Assembly (NCBI GenBank): GCA_003118195.1
Contig: BEXV01001252.1
Span: forward strand, 106,014 to 120,866
DNA from: Hemicentrotus pulcherrimus
Taxonomy: Eukaryota; Echinodermata; Echinoidea; Camarodonta; Strongylocentrotidae
Direction of reading: 5' to 3'
DNA length: 14,853 bases
This document shows positions 7,157 to 14,853 of this stretch, one piece after another (position 1 is the stretch's first letter; every line of letters begins with the position of its first letter). Under the pieces are notes generated by a model that had not been told where the DNA came from, searched no databases, and saw nothing but the letters and a program-made list of their open reading frames with translations. Both the position numbers and the translations under genes were made by a program.

Positions 7157-8217
7157 GAAAAGAAGCTTTAATTAGTAGTCATAACAAGTGATTTCTTTGT
7201 CTCATTTTCGAGAAGATACAATTGGAAAAGATTTCAAAAATGTTGCCAGCGACACAGAAATGTCCTGTTTGATATGGAAGTAATCTCCATTTGTTTCACC
7301 CACAAAAGATGAATCAAATTTAATAACCATCAAACAAAATGGCATTTTCATCGCTGAATTTCTAATAGTGAATTTCTCAGAGCATGAAATTCAATAATTT
7401 TACCATTTATAGGCTTCTTGTTTTTCTAGTGCCATGATTTTGTGTAGCTATTCACCACAAAGAAACGAAAGATGTTATGTTGAGAATTAATAGTTATTAC
7501 TGAGATTCCATACATCATAGCTAATCACTTTTATCATTAACAGTGACTCCAGTTTTCAATATATTTCTAACTCTGGTACCTGCCTTCTACCCAAAGTAAT
7601 CCCTAATTTAAGGTCAAGCAGACCATCGGGTGATTTAGGATGAGCCAGGTTACCTTTCAGTGCCTTGATTTAGGGTTATAGTTTTTGATGACGTAGATAA
7701 GAACATTAAATCAATTGCAGTCAAGTATTGCTGCCTTTTAAGGAATGCCCAAAGAGATTGGGGAAGTAGGAAATATGGCTGCGTGTATTATTGTAGATTG
7801 TTTCTTGTCAAAGAGCAAAGTGTATTTATTTATACGTTGTAGATTCCTTTCAAAGTTTTATGAAAGCTGCACTAATTTCGTTCAGCAGAACACTCACTGC
7901 AAAAGCATTGTTAAAGGTGGAGGGGGAGGGGCTGTGATGCATAGAAAATCCTACCATTCTTAATGCATCCAAATATTTTATTAATATAATTATAAACATA
8001 AACAGTGCAGGCAGTCTAATTTCTACTCTTACCCTGAAGGTAGTATTGCCCTCCAAAGAGCCATAAAGGTTTTGACTTTATGCGAAGTTATTCTTTAGTA
8101 CCTCTCAGCAGACATGTATAAAAACTATTTAGTAGGATATTTGTGATTGGATATCTTTTTGACTGAAAAGCTATCATATGACACAAAATAATATGTAATA
8201 GGGGGTTATTAAAATAG
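7157..8217. other. AT-rich single-copy-looking stretch, nothing recognised
   Basis: Two overlapping open frames of about 70 codons (7745-7963 plus, 7850-8056 minus) show no domain or codon bias and are probably chance. I see no repeat ends and no RNA gene. Confidence 0.5.
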
Positions 8218-8455
8218 AGGCCCTGTGTAGAAGAGATTCACCACCTTTGCACATTAAGAACCCACTGCACTATTCGTATTTGGAACAAACTCCCTTTACA
8301 TGTCAAAAACTGTCAAACTATAAACCACTTCAAAACTTTTCTTAAGACACATTTAATCAAAATTGCTTTTGATGATTAACTTACTCTATTCACATTGATG
8401 CAGTATATTTCATATTTATTGTAATTTGTAGGTTTATTAATAATAATGATAGGTC
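8218..8455 (+). mobile_element. LINE 3' remnant 2, reverse-transcriptase C-terminus
   Basis: A 54-codon open stretch ends at TAA 8377-8379. It reads IWNKLPLHVKNCQTINHFK, then TFLKTHLIKIAF, the standard end of CR1/L2/Rex-like reverse-transcriptase ORFs (compare LWN.LP.hi......FK..LKTHLF). The 3' UTR of about 60 bases leads into TTATTAATAATAATGATA at 8432-8450, a probable remnant of the terminal tandem repeat. It is a different copy from the LINE at 4651-5380: opposite strand, different wording. Everything upstream of the last 50 residues is missing. Confidence 0.75.
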
Positions 8456-8803
8456 CGTGAACATGCCGTAAAAGAAACTTCATTTGCCTGGTGTATGCCA
8501 CTGACTGGGCATCCATGCGTGCCTGTGTTTTACCCATTGTACAAACTGCACAACTTGAACATGGTACGAAGATACACCAAAGACACCGTGTACTTCTACA
8601 GAAGAAGTTAATTTAATTAATTCAATAAGGAAGACAATGTGACTGTGGATTACAATGATTACATCAAGATGTCATCCGTAGTTTAGCATTGGATTTCCAA
8701 GTATTTTCACAATGGCTGTGTTCAATCGGTGCTTACATTGTGTTTCAAAATAAGTATTGTGTTCAATCTCTTTTGGACTTCTTTTACAGGTGGTGATATG
8801 ATT
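8456..8803. other. Spacer, nothing recognised
   Basis: No gene, repeat end or structured element is seen in this stretch. Confidence 0.5.
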
Positions 8804-9114
8804 CCAGGGGGTGTTTCACAAAGATCCTAAGTCAAACTTAACTCTATGTTGGACTAAAAAATTATGGGGAGCCATTTATAAAAAAATATATATTCAAAAG
8901 CGAAAATTAGAGTTTTTTAGACTTGTTTTAAATTCCACATCAAGAACATGAAATTTCCTTGATAATAGAAAATATGAATGATTTGAATCAACTTTTTATG
9001 CCTTTAAAAATGACTTTTACAAAATATTTTCATAGATGCTCACGGCTTTCCATAATTGTTATGGCCAACTTAGAGATAAGTTCAACTTAGAATCTTTGTG
9101 AAACACCCCCCAGG
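8804..9114. mobile_element. Palindromic MITE, GGGGTGTTTCACAAAG family, copy 1
   Basis: The left end (CCAGGGGGTGTTTCACAAAG, then ATCCTAAGT.AAACTTAACTCTA.GTTGG) and the right end, read inverted, agree over about 50 bp with few changes. CCAG is seen directly outside GGGGTG on the left (8804-8807) and outside CACCCC on the right (9109-9112 area), so a 4-bp duplication is possible but overlaps the ends. The AT-rich middle of about 200 bp has no coding sequence. Confidence 0.88.
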
Positions 9115-9119
9115 ACTGG

Positions 9120-9230
9120 CTATTGTTTTCCCACACTGTTAAACCAAATTCCCAACTTCAGCGCTAGACCCAACACTATAAATTACCCTGACCCCAACCC
9201 TGAACCTAACCTAAAACCCAACTTTTTTTA
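9120..9230 (-). repeat. Degenerate telomere-like (CCCTAA-type) stretch
   Basis: At 9185-9222 ACCCTGA, CCCCAACCCTGA, ACCTAACCTAAAACCC units follow each other. They resemble a decayed CCCTAA array but no two adjacent units are perfect. Confidence 0.4.
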
Positions 9231-9399
9231 ATGAATTAAAGCCTGGGGGCAATTGTCCTGGACATCGATTTTAGGTAACAAAGAGACTTGTTCCAACATT
9301 ACACAGTTCATTTAAAACCCTGCTTGCTTCTTCTATTTATACATTGCACAGTTATCATGGGGATATATAGGTAGCCTGCTATTTGTCTAACCCACATTC

Positions 9400-9740
9400 A
9401 CTACATATGACATTTCGCATTTGTGTTCATGCCTTCTTCGACGATAGGTGGATGGTTTGTGTGTCCCGATCTCGAGAGCAAAAAGGACGTTGGGCCTCTA
9501 TAAGAATGTATACAGAACAGCCTTCTGCGTTTGGGAAGTGATAATTGATCTAGATGGGGAGTAGCATGTAAGCATCATTGTCTAGAATGTCGGGTGTTGT
9601 TTGGTCGGCCTGTGTGAAGGTGTGGACTTACAACCCTCTGCTTCTCACGCCTCCACAGGCTTGGAGACTCAAAGCAATTAATGTCATGTATGAAATACAT
9701 GTGTGCCGGAAAATGTCTCATCAAATTTAGATCGCTGTAA
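9400..9740. promoter_or_regulatory. GC-richer single-copy patch, candidate conserved element
   Basis: The composition changes to balanced, non-repetitive sequence without low-complexity runs. It contains homeodomain-like cores (AGCAATTAATGTCATG near 9675, ATAATTGATCTAG near 9541) and a hairpin at 9608-9660. A 48-codon frame (9587-9733) has no recognisable domain. That it is regulatory is inference from composition only. Confidence 0.25.
9608..9660 (+). other. 53-nt imperfect hairpin
   Basis: GCCTGTG (9608-9614) pairs with CACAGGC (9654-9660). After a one-base bulge on the left, GA pairs with TC, and after another, GGTGTGG pairs with the CTCACGCC side using two G-T wobbles. This leaves a loop of about 18 nt and 16 pairs in all. 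It is shorter than a usual microRNA precursor. Confidence 0.35.
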
Positions 9741-9790
9741 ATTAGAGGGAACTACTGTGATAAAAGAGATAATGCAGTAAAGTTAGAGTA

Positions 9791-9828
9791 GGGGAAGAGA
9801 GAGAGAGGAAGAGGGGGAGAGAGAGAGG

Positions 9829-9863
<35 letters not shown>

Positions 9864-9900
9864 AGAAAGAATGAGAGAGATGAAGAAAAGAAAAGAAAAG
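9791..9900 (+). repeat. (GA)n and AAAAG microsatellites
   Basis: GA-rich sequence with a pure (GA)n run at about 9833-9860, then three AAAAG units at 9884-9900. Confidence 0.92.
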
Positions 9901-10126
9901 ACTGATAAATTAACATTGGATTTGAGAAACAGTTTTAAATGCATTATTCAATAGCATGGTTATGTTAAAAAAAAAAAAGTATAGATATTGCATATATATT
10001 TCATATTTATTTCAAGATACCCAGAAATATTTGTTGATTTGACAGCTTCCTTCTCATCTTCTCATTATGTTTTATATGACATTACCATTCAAATCCTAAA
10101 AAAGAATGACTAAGTTGCATTGATTA

Positions 10127-10417
10127 TCAAAAAGGCCTTAACCATGTTACTGCAGAAAGTGGTTTGACGTGCCAAGTTTTACCTCTAATTACACTTTGGA
10201 GAAAGAAAGGATCGTTTTTTTTTCTTTTAACTTGAAAATCGGTTGATATATTCTGAAGTTCACTATCATACACCAATGCTGGTATTTGATAAACAATGTA
10301 AAGAGTCACAGAGATAAAAATAAAAACAATTTCTAATTTGATACATAGTTGTAGACATGGTGGCATCTGAAGGGTTAATATCATTTGCAAAATAAGAAAA
10401 CCTTCGACTCTCTCCAT
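10127..10417 (-). CDS. Doubtful small ORF with a membrane-like segment
   Basis: On the minus strand an ATG at 10417 has a strong context (A at -3, G at +4). The frame is open for 96 codons. Residues of about 28-48 are strongly hydrophobic (LEIVFIFISVTLYIVYQIPA), as in a membrane anchor, followed by a charged KRKKND stretch. A good-looking 5' splice site, GAG|GTAAAA on the minus strand, lies at 10182/10181, so it could be a first exon of about 78 codons. No family is recognised, and an AT-rich chance ORF remains more likely. Confidence 0.15.
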   Translation of the reverse strand: MERVEGFLILQMILTLQMPPCLQLCIKLEIVFIFISVTLYIVYQIPALVYDSELQNISTDFQVKRKKNDPFFLQSVIRGKTWHVKPLSAVTWLRPF

Positions 10418-10435
10418 TTTAAGTGAATCTCGTTT

Positions 10436-10745
10436 GGTTGGAGGCTTGGAGCGAGAATGGACAGTTCCAACGAGCCTTGTTTGTTGCCTCTAACAAATAT
10501 TATTTCCTGTCCATCCCCAAACATTGTTTGAGTTTGTCCAAATCCCAAGCCAATTTCAATGAATATCTCACTATTTGGCCTTCTTGATCACTGTATTATT
10601 TACTGTTCAATTTATTGTGGGGTACAGCGTCGGGATGCTGCGCATGTTGGAAGACAGTCGCAACTTTCAGACCCATTGGACATTGGCGATCCATTATTTG
10701 CTATTGTGACACTTCTTAGAGCTTAATTTTGTAAAAGATGATAGT
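10436..10745. promoter_or_regulatory. Non-repetitive patch, candidate regulatory DNA
   Basis: This stretch lies just upstream (minus strand) of the doubtful ORF at 10127-10417. It has fork-head-like (CTTGTTTGTTGCC) and SOX-like (CTATTGTGACA) words and no repeat signature. The reading as regulatory DNA is inference; the motifs are short. Confidence 0.2.
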
Positions 10746-10749
10746 GGAT

Positions 10750-11020
10750 TCTTGACTAGCGCTCATATCTGTCAGACTTGACAGTACTGGCGCTTCACAA
10801 TCATTATCCCGACTTCAGCACGGCTGCCATTAGGGCACTCTATCATTTCAAGGAATTAATTCCTGTCAGGTACCCATTTACGTCATGGGTCGAGTGTGGC
10901 AAATGTAAATTCATGTCTTGCCAAAGAACATTAGTGCTGCGGCGGGACTTGAACCGCGGATAGAGGATTAAAGCTTCAGTCGCGGTGATCCAAAGTTTCC
11001 CCCTACCACATGTGCTCTGG
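10750..11020 (-). mobile_element. SINE copy C, near full length with tRNA head
   Basis: On the minus strand it starts with a tRNA-like head containing a good B-box, GGTTCAAGTCC (plus 10945-10955), preceded by GGATCACCGCGACTGAAGCT. The core shared with copies A and B follows (TTTGGCAAGACAT, CATTTGCCACACTCGACCC, AAATGGGTACCTG, ATTCCTTGAAA). The 3' tail (plus 10758-10794) has AGCGC/GCGCT outer arms around a perfect CTGTCA-loop-TGACAG stem. The 61-codon plus-strand frame at 10778-10963 is translated SINE. The 5' border is approximate. Confidence 0.85.
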
Positions 11021-11057
11021 AAGGTATTTTGTCAAAGATCTGGTTACCAATAGAGTT

Positions 11058-11090
11058 TTAGGACAGATTTAGGGTTAGGGTTAGGTGCAG
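11058..11090 (+). repeat. Short interstitial TTAGGG run
   Basis: TTTAGGGTTAGGGTTAGG at 11068-11085 has almost three perfect telomere units. It is just outside the 5' side of SINE copy C. TTAGGG telomeres are shared by deuterostomes and many other animals. Confidence 0.7.
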
Positions 11091-11640
11091 TATTGTGTCC
11101 ATGGTTGCCTGTATTTCAAAGTGTTCAGGTAATGAGTAAAGTAGAAGGGTACTTTTTTTACTTTCACAATGTCATAAAGGGATGTTTTGGTGGCATTTTC
11201 CAGTCCGTCTCAATGCTGACCTTACAGGTGATCAGAATGCAAGGGCTATCTGAAAGCTTGTGATAGGTTATCTGACCTAGCAGCATTTAATTCATTAAAA
11301 AATGTTGAAAATTAAAAAAAAAACGAAATGTTTATAACAGCTTGAATTTTTTTCTTGAAACCTAATTATCAACACAAAAAATCTATTAATTGTATAGGAA
11401 TTAGTGAAAAGGACTGTTTTCAATCAAAGGCTAGAGAATATTTACACAAAAAGATTTGTCTCATATGAAAGGAAGATAATTGTAAAAACTTTCAGAAATC
11501 CAACCAAAGGGCAATTTATATATCCCACAGAAGTCATGGTCACATAAATGTCATACTTCATAGTAATGTTTACTATTTCAGTATCTCTTGGAAAAGGGTC
11601 ACAAGGCTACTGAAATTAACATTTGATCTGTCAAAATTCT
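11091..11640. other. AT-rich spacer, nothing recognised
   Basis: A-rich and T-rich sequence with no open frame, repeat end or motif I can support. Confidence 0.5.
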
Positions 11641-11757
11641 TTGCAACTGTGCACAGGGTCTATGAGGGAGACTAGATTCAGGAGAGGGCAAATATTCCTG
11701 GTTTGGTTTGCTGTGACGGCATTCCTCCAGTATCAATCATCAAGACATTGCCTTTTC

Positions 11758-11816
11758 CCAATGACGTAGCTTTTGAGATGGGATGCAGGTTGCCATAGCA
11801 ACCCCTCCAGTCCAAT
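11758..11816. promoter_or_regulatory. X-box (RFX site) with CRE-like and CCAAT motifs
   Basis: GTTGCCATAGCAAC at 11789-11802 is a perfect match to the X-box bound by RFX factors, within a larger palindrome GGTTGC-CATA-GCAACC. Nearby are CCAAT at 11758-11762, TGACGT at 11762-11767 and CCAAT at 11812-11816. RFX sites of this form regulate ciliary genes in animals, and RFX, CREB-type and NF-Y sites occur together in some promoters. No gene start is visible beside it. A 128-codon minus-strand frame spans it (11678-12064) without a recognised domain. Confidence 0.5.
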
Positions 11817-11899
11817 ACCCAGTAGCCCTGCATTAACCTGCTCATCGCTGACCCCCACCCCCCCCCCTTGTCGTGACCAAGAGAAAGGAAATTTGCCAG

Positions 11900-12870
11900 A
11901 GGAAATATGAGTGGGTAGTGGCGTAGCCCACTTGTAAGGAGGGGATGGGGAATAAAGGTGGACATAGATTTTATGGGGTTAGAAGGCCATTGCATTGTAC
12001 AAACCTTGAATGCATCTCTTATCACTAAAAGAAAAAATCTTTTAACCTTCATCAATGTCATCATTATAAAATGTTATTAGATAAATGCTAAGCCATTGTA
12101 ATTTCAAGATAATACTACACCCATGTAACTTGTATGAATTACACATGAAACTACACATGAAATTTTGTTACATGTACAACTGTGAAATGGGCTCGTTAAA
12201 AATTACAGTATGGTTTGTTTCGAACCAGAAGGGCATTTACTCAATGTTGTCATATATATGTGTATGTTATGCAGTGTTTCACAAGATATATACACATGTA
12301 TTTGTATCAAACTGAAAAGAATGTTTTAGATTGTTGCCATGTTTCTACATGTATTTCTTGACAGTGGCATGTACAAGAAAACTATAAAGCAAAACAAAAA
12401 CCCAGATAGTCCTGACAATACATGCATTTATCCATTTTTTTTAATTTAAATTTTATTTAAACAGGGTAACTCTCTCAGTATGAATACAGGAAATAACAAA
12501 CAAAGTTAAAGGACATCTACATGATTATATATATATCAGGATCTTTTGTCTATTTTGTTTATAGTTATTATATAACCCCAAATCAGGTTGTCACCAAGGG
12601 AATCCTTTTATAAAGAGAGAGAGCTATTAGTGCTATTATTTATTATTCTTCAGTCCCTAGTGAGGGGATGGCATAGTGTCAATTATCTAATAGTCTTTCA
12701 GAAGATACATGTATGACATGTACAAATGTGCATTAGAAATATGATATTTACATTATGCACTAATGTAATAGTACCATCTATCGACAGTGGCACGTTTTAG
12801 ACTGAAGGATATTTTTTTTTTCAATAACAGCATTAACATTATTCAGCCTCTAGCAAAGGGAAAGCTATCT
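11900..12870. other. AT-rich spacer with one dispersed-repeat word
   Basis: 11920-11945 contains TAGTGGCGTAGCCCACTTGT, reminiscent of a common transposon end, but no partner end is seen. 12221-12240 (GAACCAGAAGGGCATTTACT) matches the hairpin arm of the 3818-4396 units. The rest is AT-rich with no gene. Confidence 0.45.
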
Positions 12871-12875
12871 TTCTA

Positions 12876-13041
12876 GGAAATTTTCCACCATGAACCCGTT
12901 ATTTTTTAAGTTTTCACCGAAACTGTAGACGCAAACCACTTCTCCCGTTTCACAATAATAACTGTACAACTGTCATGAAGATGGGAACGATCCTCTCAGA
13001 GATCGTGATGACGCTCGAGCCTTAATCATTACCATGGCAAC
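12876..13041. promoter_or_regulatory. Candidate regulatory patch with second X-box
   Basis: The palindromic kappaB-like word GGAAATTTTCC lies at 12876-12886, ACGATC...GATCGT inverted pair near 12988-13007, and ATTACCATGGCAAC at 13028-13041, which matches the RFX X-box GTTGCCATGGTAAC at 13 of 14 positions when inverted. The stretch is not repetitive and is less AT-rich than its surroundings. Function is inferred from motifs only. Confidence 0.35.
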
Positions 13042-13706
13042 CTGGTATACCTGAAAATGTGTTTTTTATTGTGTGTGCATTGGGTATTCATCGTGAGATC
13101 CTCTTCATAAATGAGAAGGGACATATGACGGTATGAAGAAAATTCAATTGAAATGTCAAAATGCTCTTAAATTTAATCACAAGACGGCAATATACTTGCG
13201 CAAGTTGTTCATCCGAAAAACGCGTAATGAAAACATGAGTTAGTTAGAGATAGGGAAATATATAGCAAATTCAGAAGCAGAGTACATGAATTAATGTAGT
13301 CTGGGGAGGCATTGAGAAGGCATCATTTCTCAAGTATACGTTGGTCCTTTTTGGTAGGGACATGCGATACCTCCGACCTCATCTTTGATTTTATTTTTAG
13401 TTGGAGTCGGGCGTCTCCCAAGAAAGAAATGAAATTAAAGTCATGCTGCAGATGGAAAGTTGCTGTTATGTCCTCTGTGTGATTAGAATATATATAAAAG
13501 AGTGTGTATGTGAATAGAGTCTATTTTTAGTTTTATTGTCAAGGAATTTTGACTCTGAGACGGATGATGCGTTTCCTAGGTGACACCAGGATAACATCCA
13601 CTAGCATTGTGGAGAAAACAAAGTAGTCAAATATTGCTGGAGTAACAAAACTCCTGCATATTAACGCAAAGAGTAAAGCCCCTTTCAGATACATGATGCA
13701 TCAAAA
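13042..13706. other. Single-copy-looking spacer, no firm feature
   Basis: A T-rich tract ending in TTTTTAG at about 13401 is followed by about 38 open codons (starting LESGVSQERNEIKV). This could be a splice acceptor and terminal exon, but the evidence is too thin for a gene call. Confidence 0.35.
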
Positions 13707-13860
13707 CCAGGGGGGTGTTTCACAAAGATCCTAAGTAGAACTTAACTCTAAGTTGGACTTCAAAGTTATGGACAGCCATTGGAGCCATTGGCTTTCAGTA
13801 AATTTTAAGTCCAACTTAGAGATAAGTTCAACTTAGGATCTTTGTGAAACAACCCCCTGG
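13707..13860. mobile_element. Palindromic MITE, GGGGTGTTTCACAAAG family, copy 2
   Basis: The left arm CCAGGGGGGTGTTTCACAAA, then GATCCTAAGT.GAACTTA.CTCTAAGTTGGACTT, is inverted on the right down to CCCCCTGG at 13860. The arms are about 60 bp, so nearly the whole 154-bp element is one hairpin with a loop centred near AGCCATTGGAGCCATTGGCT. It is a shorter relative of the element at 8804-9114, sharing the ends and the TTATGG..AGCCATT block. No coding capacity. Confidence 0.92.
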
Positions 13861-14153
13861 GCATTTTATTTGTTATGATGATGTAAAGTGTAATACACTT
13901 CACGTTTACCTATCTTATAACACAGAGCTCTGTGAATATGTGTAGGACCTTGGTTACATGCAGTTATCATTTATTTACACATAAAAATAAAGTGATTGTT
14001 TTGTTTTTTTTGGCGGCGGTTTACCATTTCATATCTGAACGAACCTTTGTAGTTACTTACATCAGGAAGCCTCTGTTGAAAATGATGTTATGAAGACCTC
14101 CTGGCATTGCCACTATATATGTGTGTTATAATAAGATGCAATATGAATGGGTT
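13861..14153. other. Spacer, nothing recognised
   Basis: It contains a short inverted pair, GTAAAGTGT-AAT-ACACTTCAC, near 13883-13903. No other feature is seen. Confidence 0.5.
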
Positions 14154-14220
14154 TAATGATAATAATGATAAAACGGTGTTTAAAAATCCACTTTCCACCA
14201 AAGTCTCTAAGCACTTTAAG
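14154..14220 (-). mobile_element. Solo LINE/SINE-type 3' tail
   Basis: On the minus strand: AAAGTGCTTAGAGACTTTGG, a 5-bp stem ACTTT-GGTGG-AAAGT (plus 14190-14204), then a decayed GCGCTATA-like block and TTTTATCATTATTATCATTA. GTGCTTAGAGACTT matches the tail of SINE copy A (GCGCTTAGGGACTT). No ORF or SINE core is seen upstream, so it is a severely truncated copy. Confidence 0.65.
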
Positions 14221-14337
14221 GGGGTTCATATTCGATCAACTGGGCCCTCCATCTTATTTGTAAATTACTCTAGCCAGAACTGGTGATGACGTTTTCCTCT
14301 GGATATGTTATATTGCTTTTATCATTATTTTTCTATT

Positions 14338-14390
14338 ACGTTTATTTTTTCCAAATAAACTCAATGTTGAGTTTGTTTGGCTGTAAACGT
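14338..14390 (+). other. Isolated 53-nt hairpin with 21 base pairs
   Basis: Inner arms CCAAATAAACTCAA and TTGAGTTTGTTTGG (14351-14380) pair over 14 positions with one wobble. Outer arms ACGTTTA (14338-14344) and TAAACGT (14384-14390) pair perfectly, separated from the inner stem by TTTTTT on one side and CTG on the other. No terminal repeat or core of the MITE families above is present. Confidence 0.6.
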
Positions 14391-14853
14391 TGCGTTATGC
14401 CCTTTTCATTTTTGTGTACATCATTGTAAAACTATTAAAATAATTATTCATGCTCATATATACTGGTATGCACCAATAGTAGTATGTACACTGTGTGTTT
14501 GTTGTGGTTGTTATGTGCTTTATAACTATAGCTACGTGTACTAATTGCTTTACATGTTATTTTTCATATTCTCATTAATCTTCATGTGTTCTACTTATCT
14601 GTCATGTTTGTATGGTATTCGCAAAAGTGTACACTGTACTTCCAATGTAGAATTTATAGAGGCATGCATGACCTTTTAGTTATTCATTTGTAATAAGTTG
14701 CTAAGTGCTTTTTGGGTAGTGTCATTAACGGTATACATGTAGTTCATTTTTTAAACATTTTATCTCATGCCAGGATAAAAGAGAAAGTGGAGTTTCAAAT
14801 GCATTAACTTTGCCCATAATGTTATCCACTTTGACATTATCACTTAATATATA
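14391..14853. other. AT-rich spacer to the window end, nothing recognised
   Basis: Rich in acatgta-type words; no gene, repeat end or RNA gene that I can support. Confidence 0.5.

Noticed and set aside
10945..10955. tRNA gene suggested by B-box
   Set aside because: The B-box belongs to the SINE head; stems do not form a complete tRNA.
11920..11945. hAT-like end TAGTGGCGTAGCC
   Set aside because: No inverted partner or target duplication was found.
11678..12064. 128-codon minus-strand ORF, the longest outside repeats
   Set aside because: No recognised domain, no codon bias and it includes a C-run; it covers the X-box patch. Left open but not annotated.
13402..13516. Terminal exon after a T-rich acceptor
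   Set aside because: Only about 38 open codons, unknown protein; such tracts are common in AT-rich DNA.
1..14853. Bacterial-type features, CRISPR array, integrase or defence system
   Set aside because: No long ORFs, ribosome-binding sites or spacer-repeat arrays; all signals are of an animal genome.

Overview
This is a eukaryotic, AT-rich, intron-poor-in-signal stretch that is almost entirely non-coding. The window suggests a marine invertebrate, most likely an echinoderm such as a sea urchin; a mollusc or hemichordate is not excluded. The reasons are the very frequent acatgta words, a tRNA-headed SINE with a core I associate with marine invertebrates, fold-back MITEs starting GGGGTGTTTCACAAAG, LINE remnants ending in (TTA)n after GCGC-bounded stem-loops, and short TTAGGG runs. 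The organism call is inference; the repeats are seen directly. There is no bacterial feature, operon, rRNA gene or CRISPR array.

Layout. 1-195 is a SINE cut by the window edge. 460-770 is the most gene-like single-copy stretch: a polypyrimidine tract ending in AG, then a 56-codon ORF at 600-770 with a strong Kozak context, a possible first coding exon. 1234-1984 is a DNA-transposon-like inverted-repeat element holding a decayed tRNA-Leu-like sequence. 2438-2761 is a MITE with 46-bp inverted ends. 3381-4396 is GATA/GA microsatellite followed by a tandem array of a unit of about 190 bp. 4651-5380 is the 3' end of a CR1/L2/Rex-type non-LTR retrotransposon on the minus strand. 5416-5769 is a short inverted-repeat element interrupting an older repeat whose uninterrupted copy lies at 7068-7156. 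5868-6020 is a second SINE. 6260-6597 is a coding-like, frameshifted fragment of unknown family. 8218-8455 is a second LINE remnant, plus strand. 8804-9114 and 13707-13860 are two palindromic MITEs of one family. 10750-11020 is a third SINE, minus strand, with its tRNA head. 14154-14220 is an isolated LINE/SINE-type 3' tail, and 14338-14390 is a strong isolated hairpin.

How the parts relate. Three of the retroelement 3' ends (SINE at 1, SINE at 10750, LINE at 4651), and more loosely the tail at 14154, share one plan: AGCGC, a small stem-loop, GCGCTATA, then TTA-rich sequence. This fits SINEs that borrow the tail recognised by a LINE reverse transcriptase. The DNA elements (2438, 5416, 8804, 13707) are non-autonomous and encode no transposase here.

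Outside repeats, several GC-richer patches (about 460-770, 9400-9740, 10436-10745, 11640-11900, 12870-13060) look like candidate regulatory DNA. Two contain RFX-type X-box sites, one of them a perfect 14-mer at 11789-11802 near CRE-like and CCAAT motifs. The likeliest overall reading is intronic or intergenic DNA of a larger gene, with at most a first exon inside the window.
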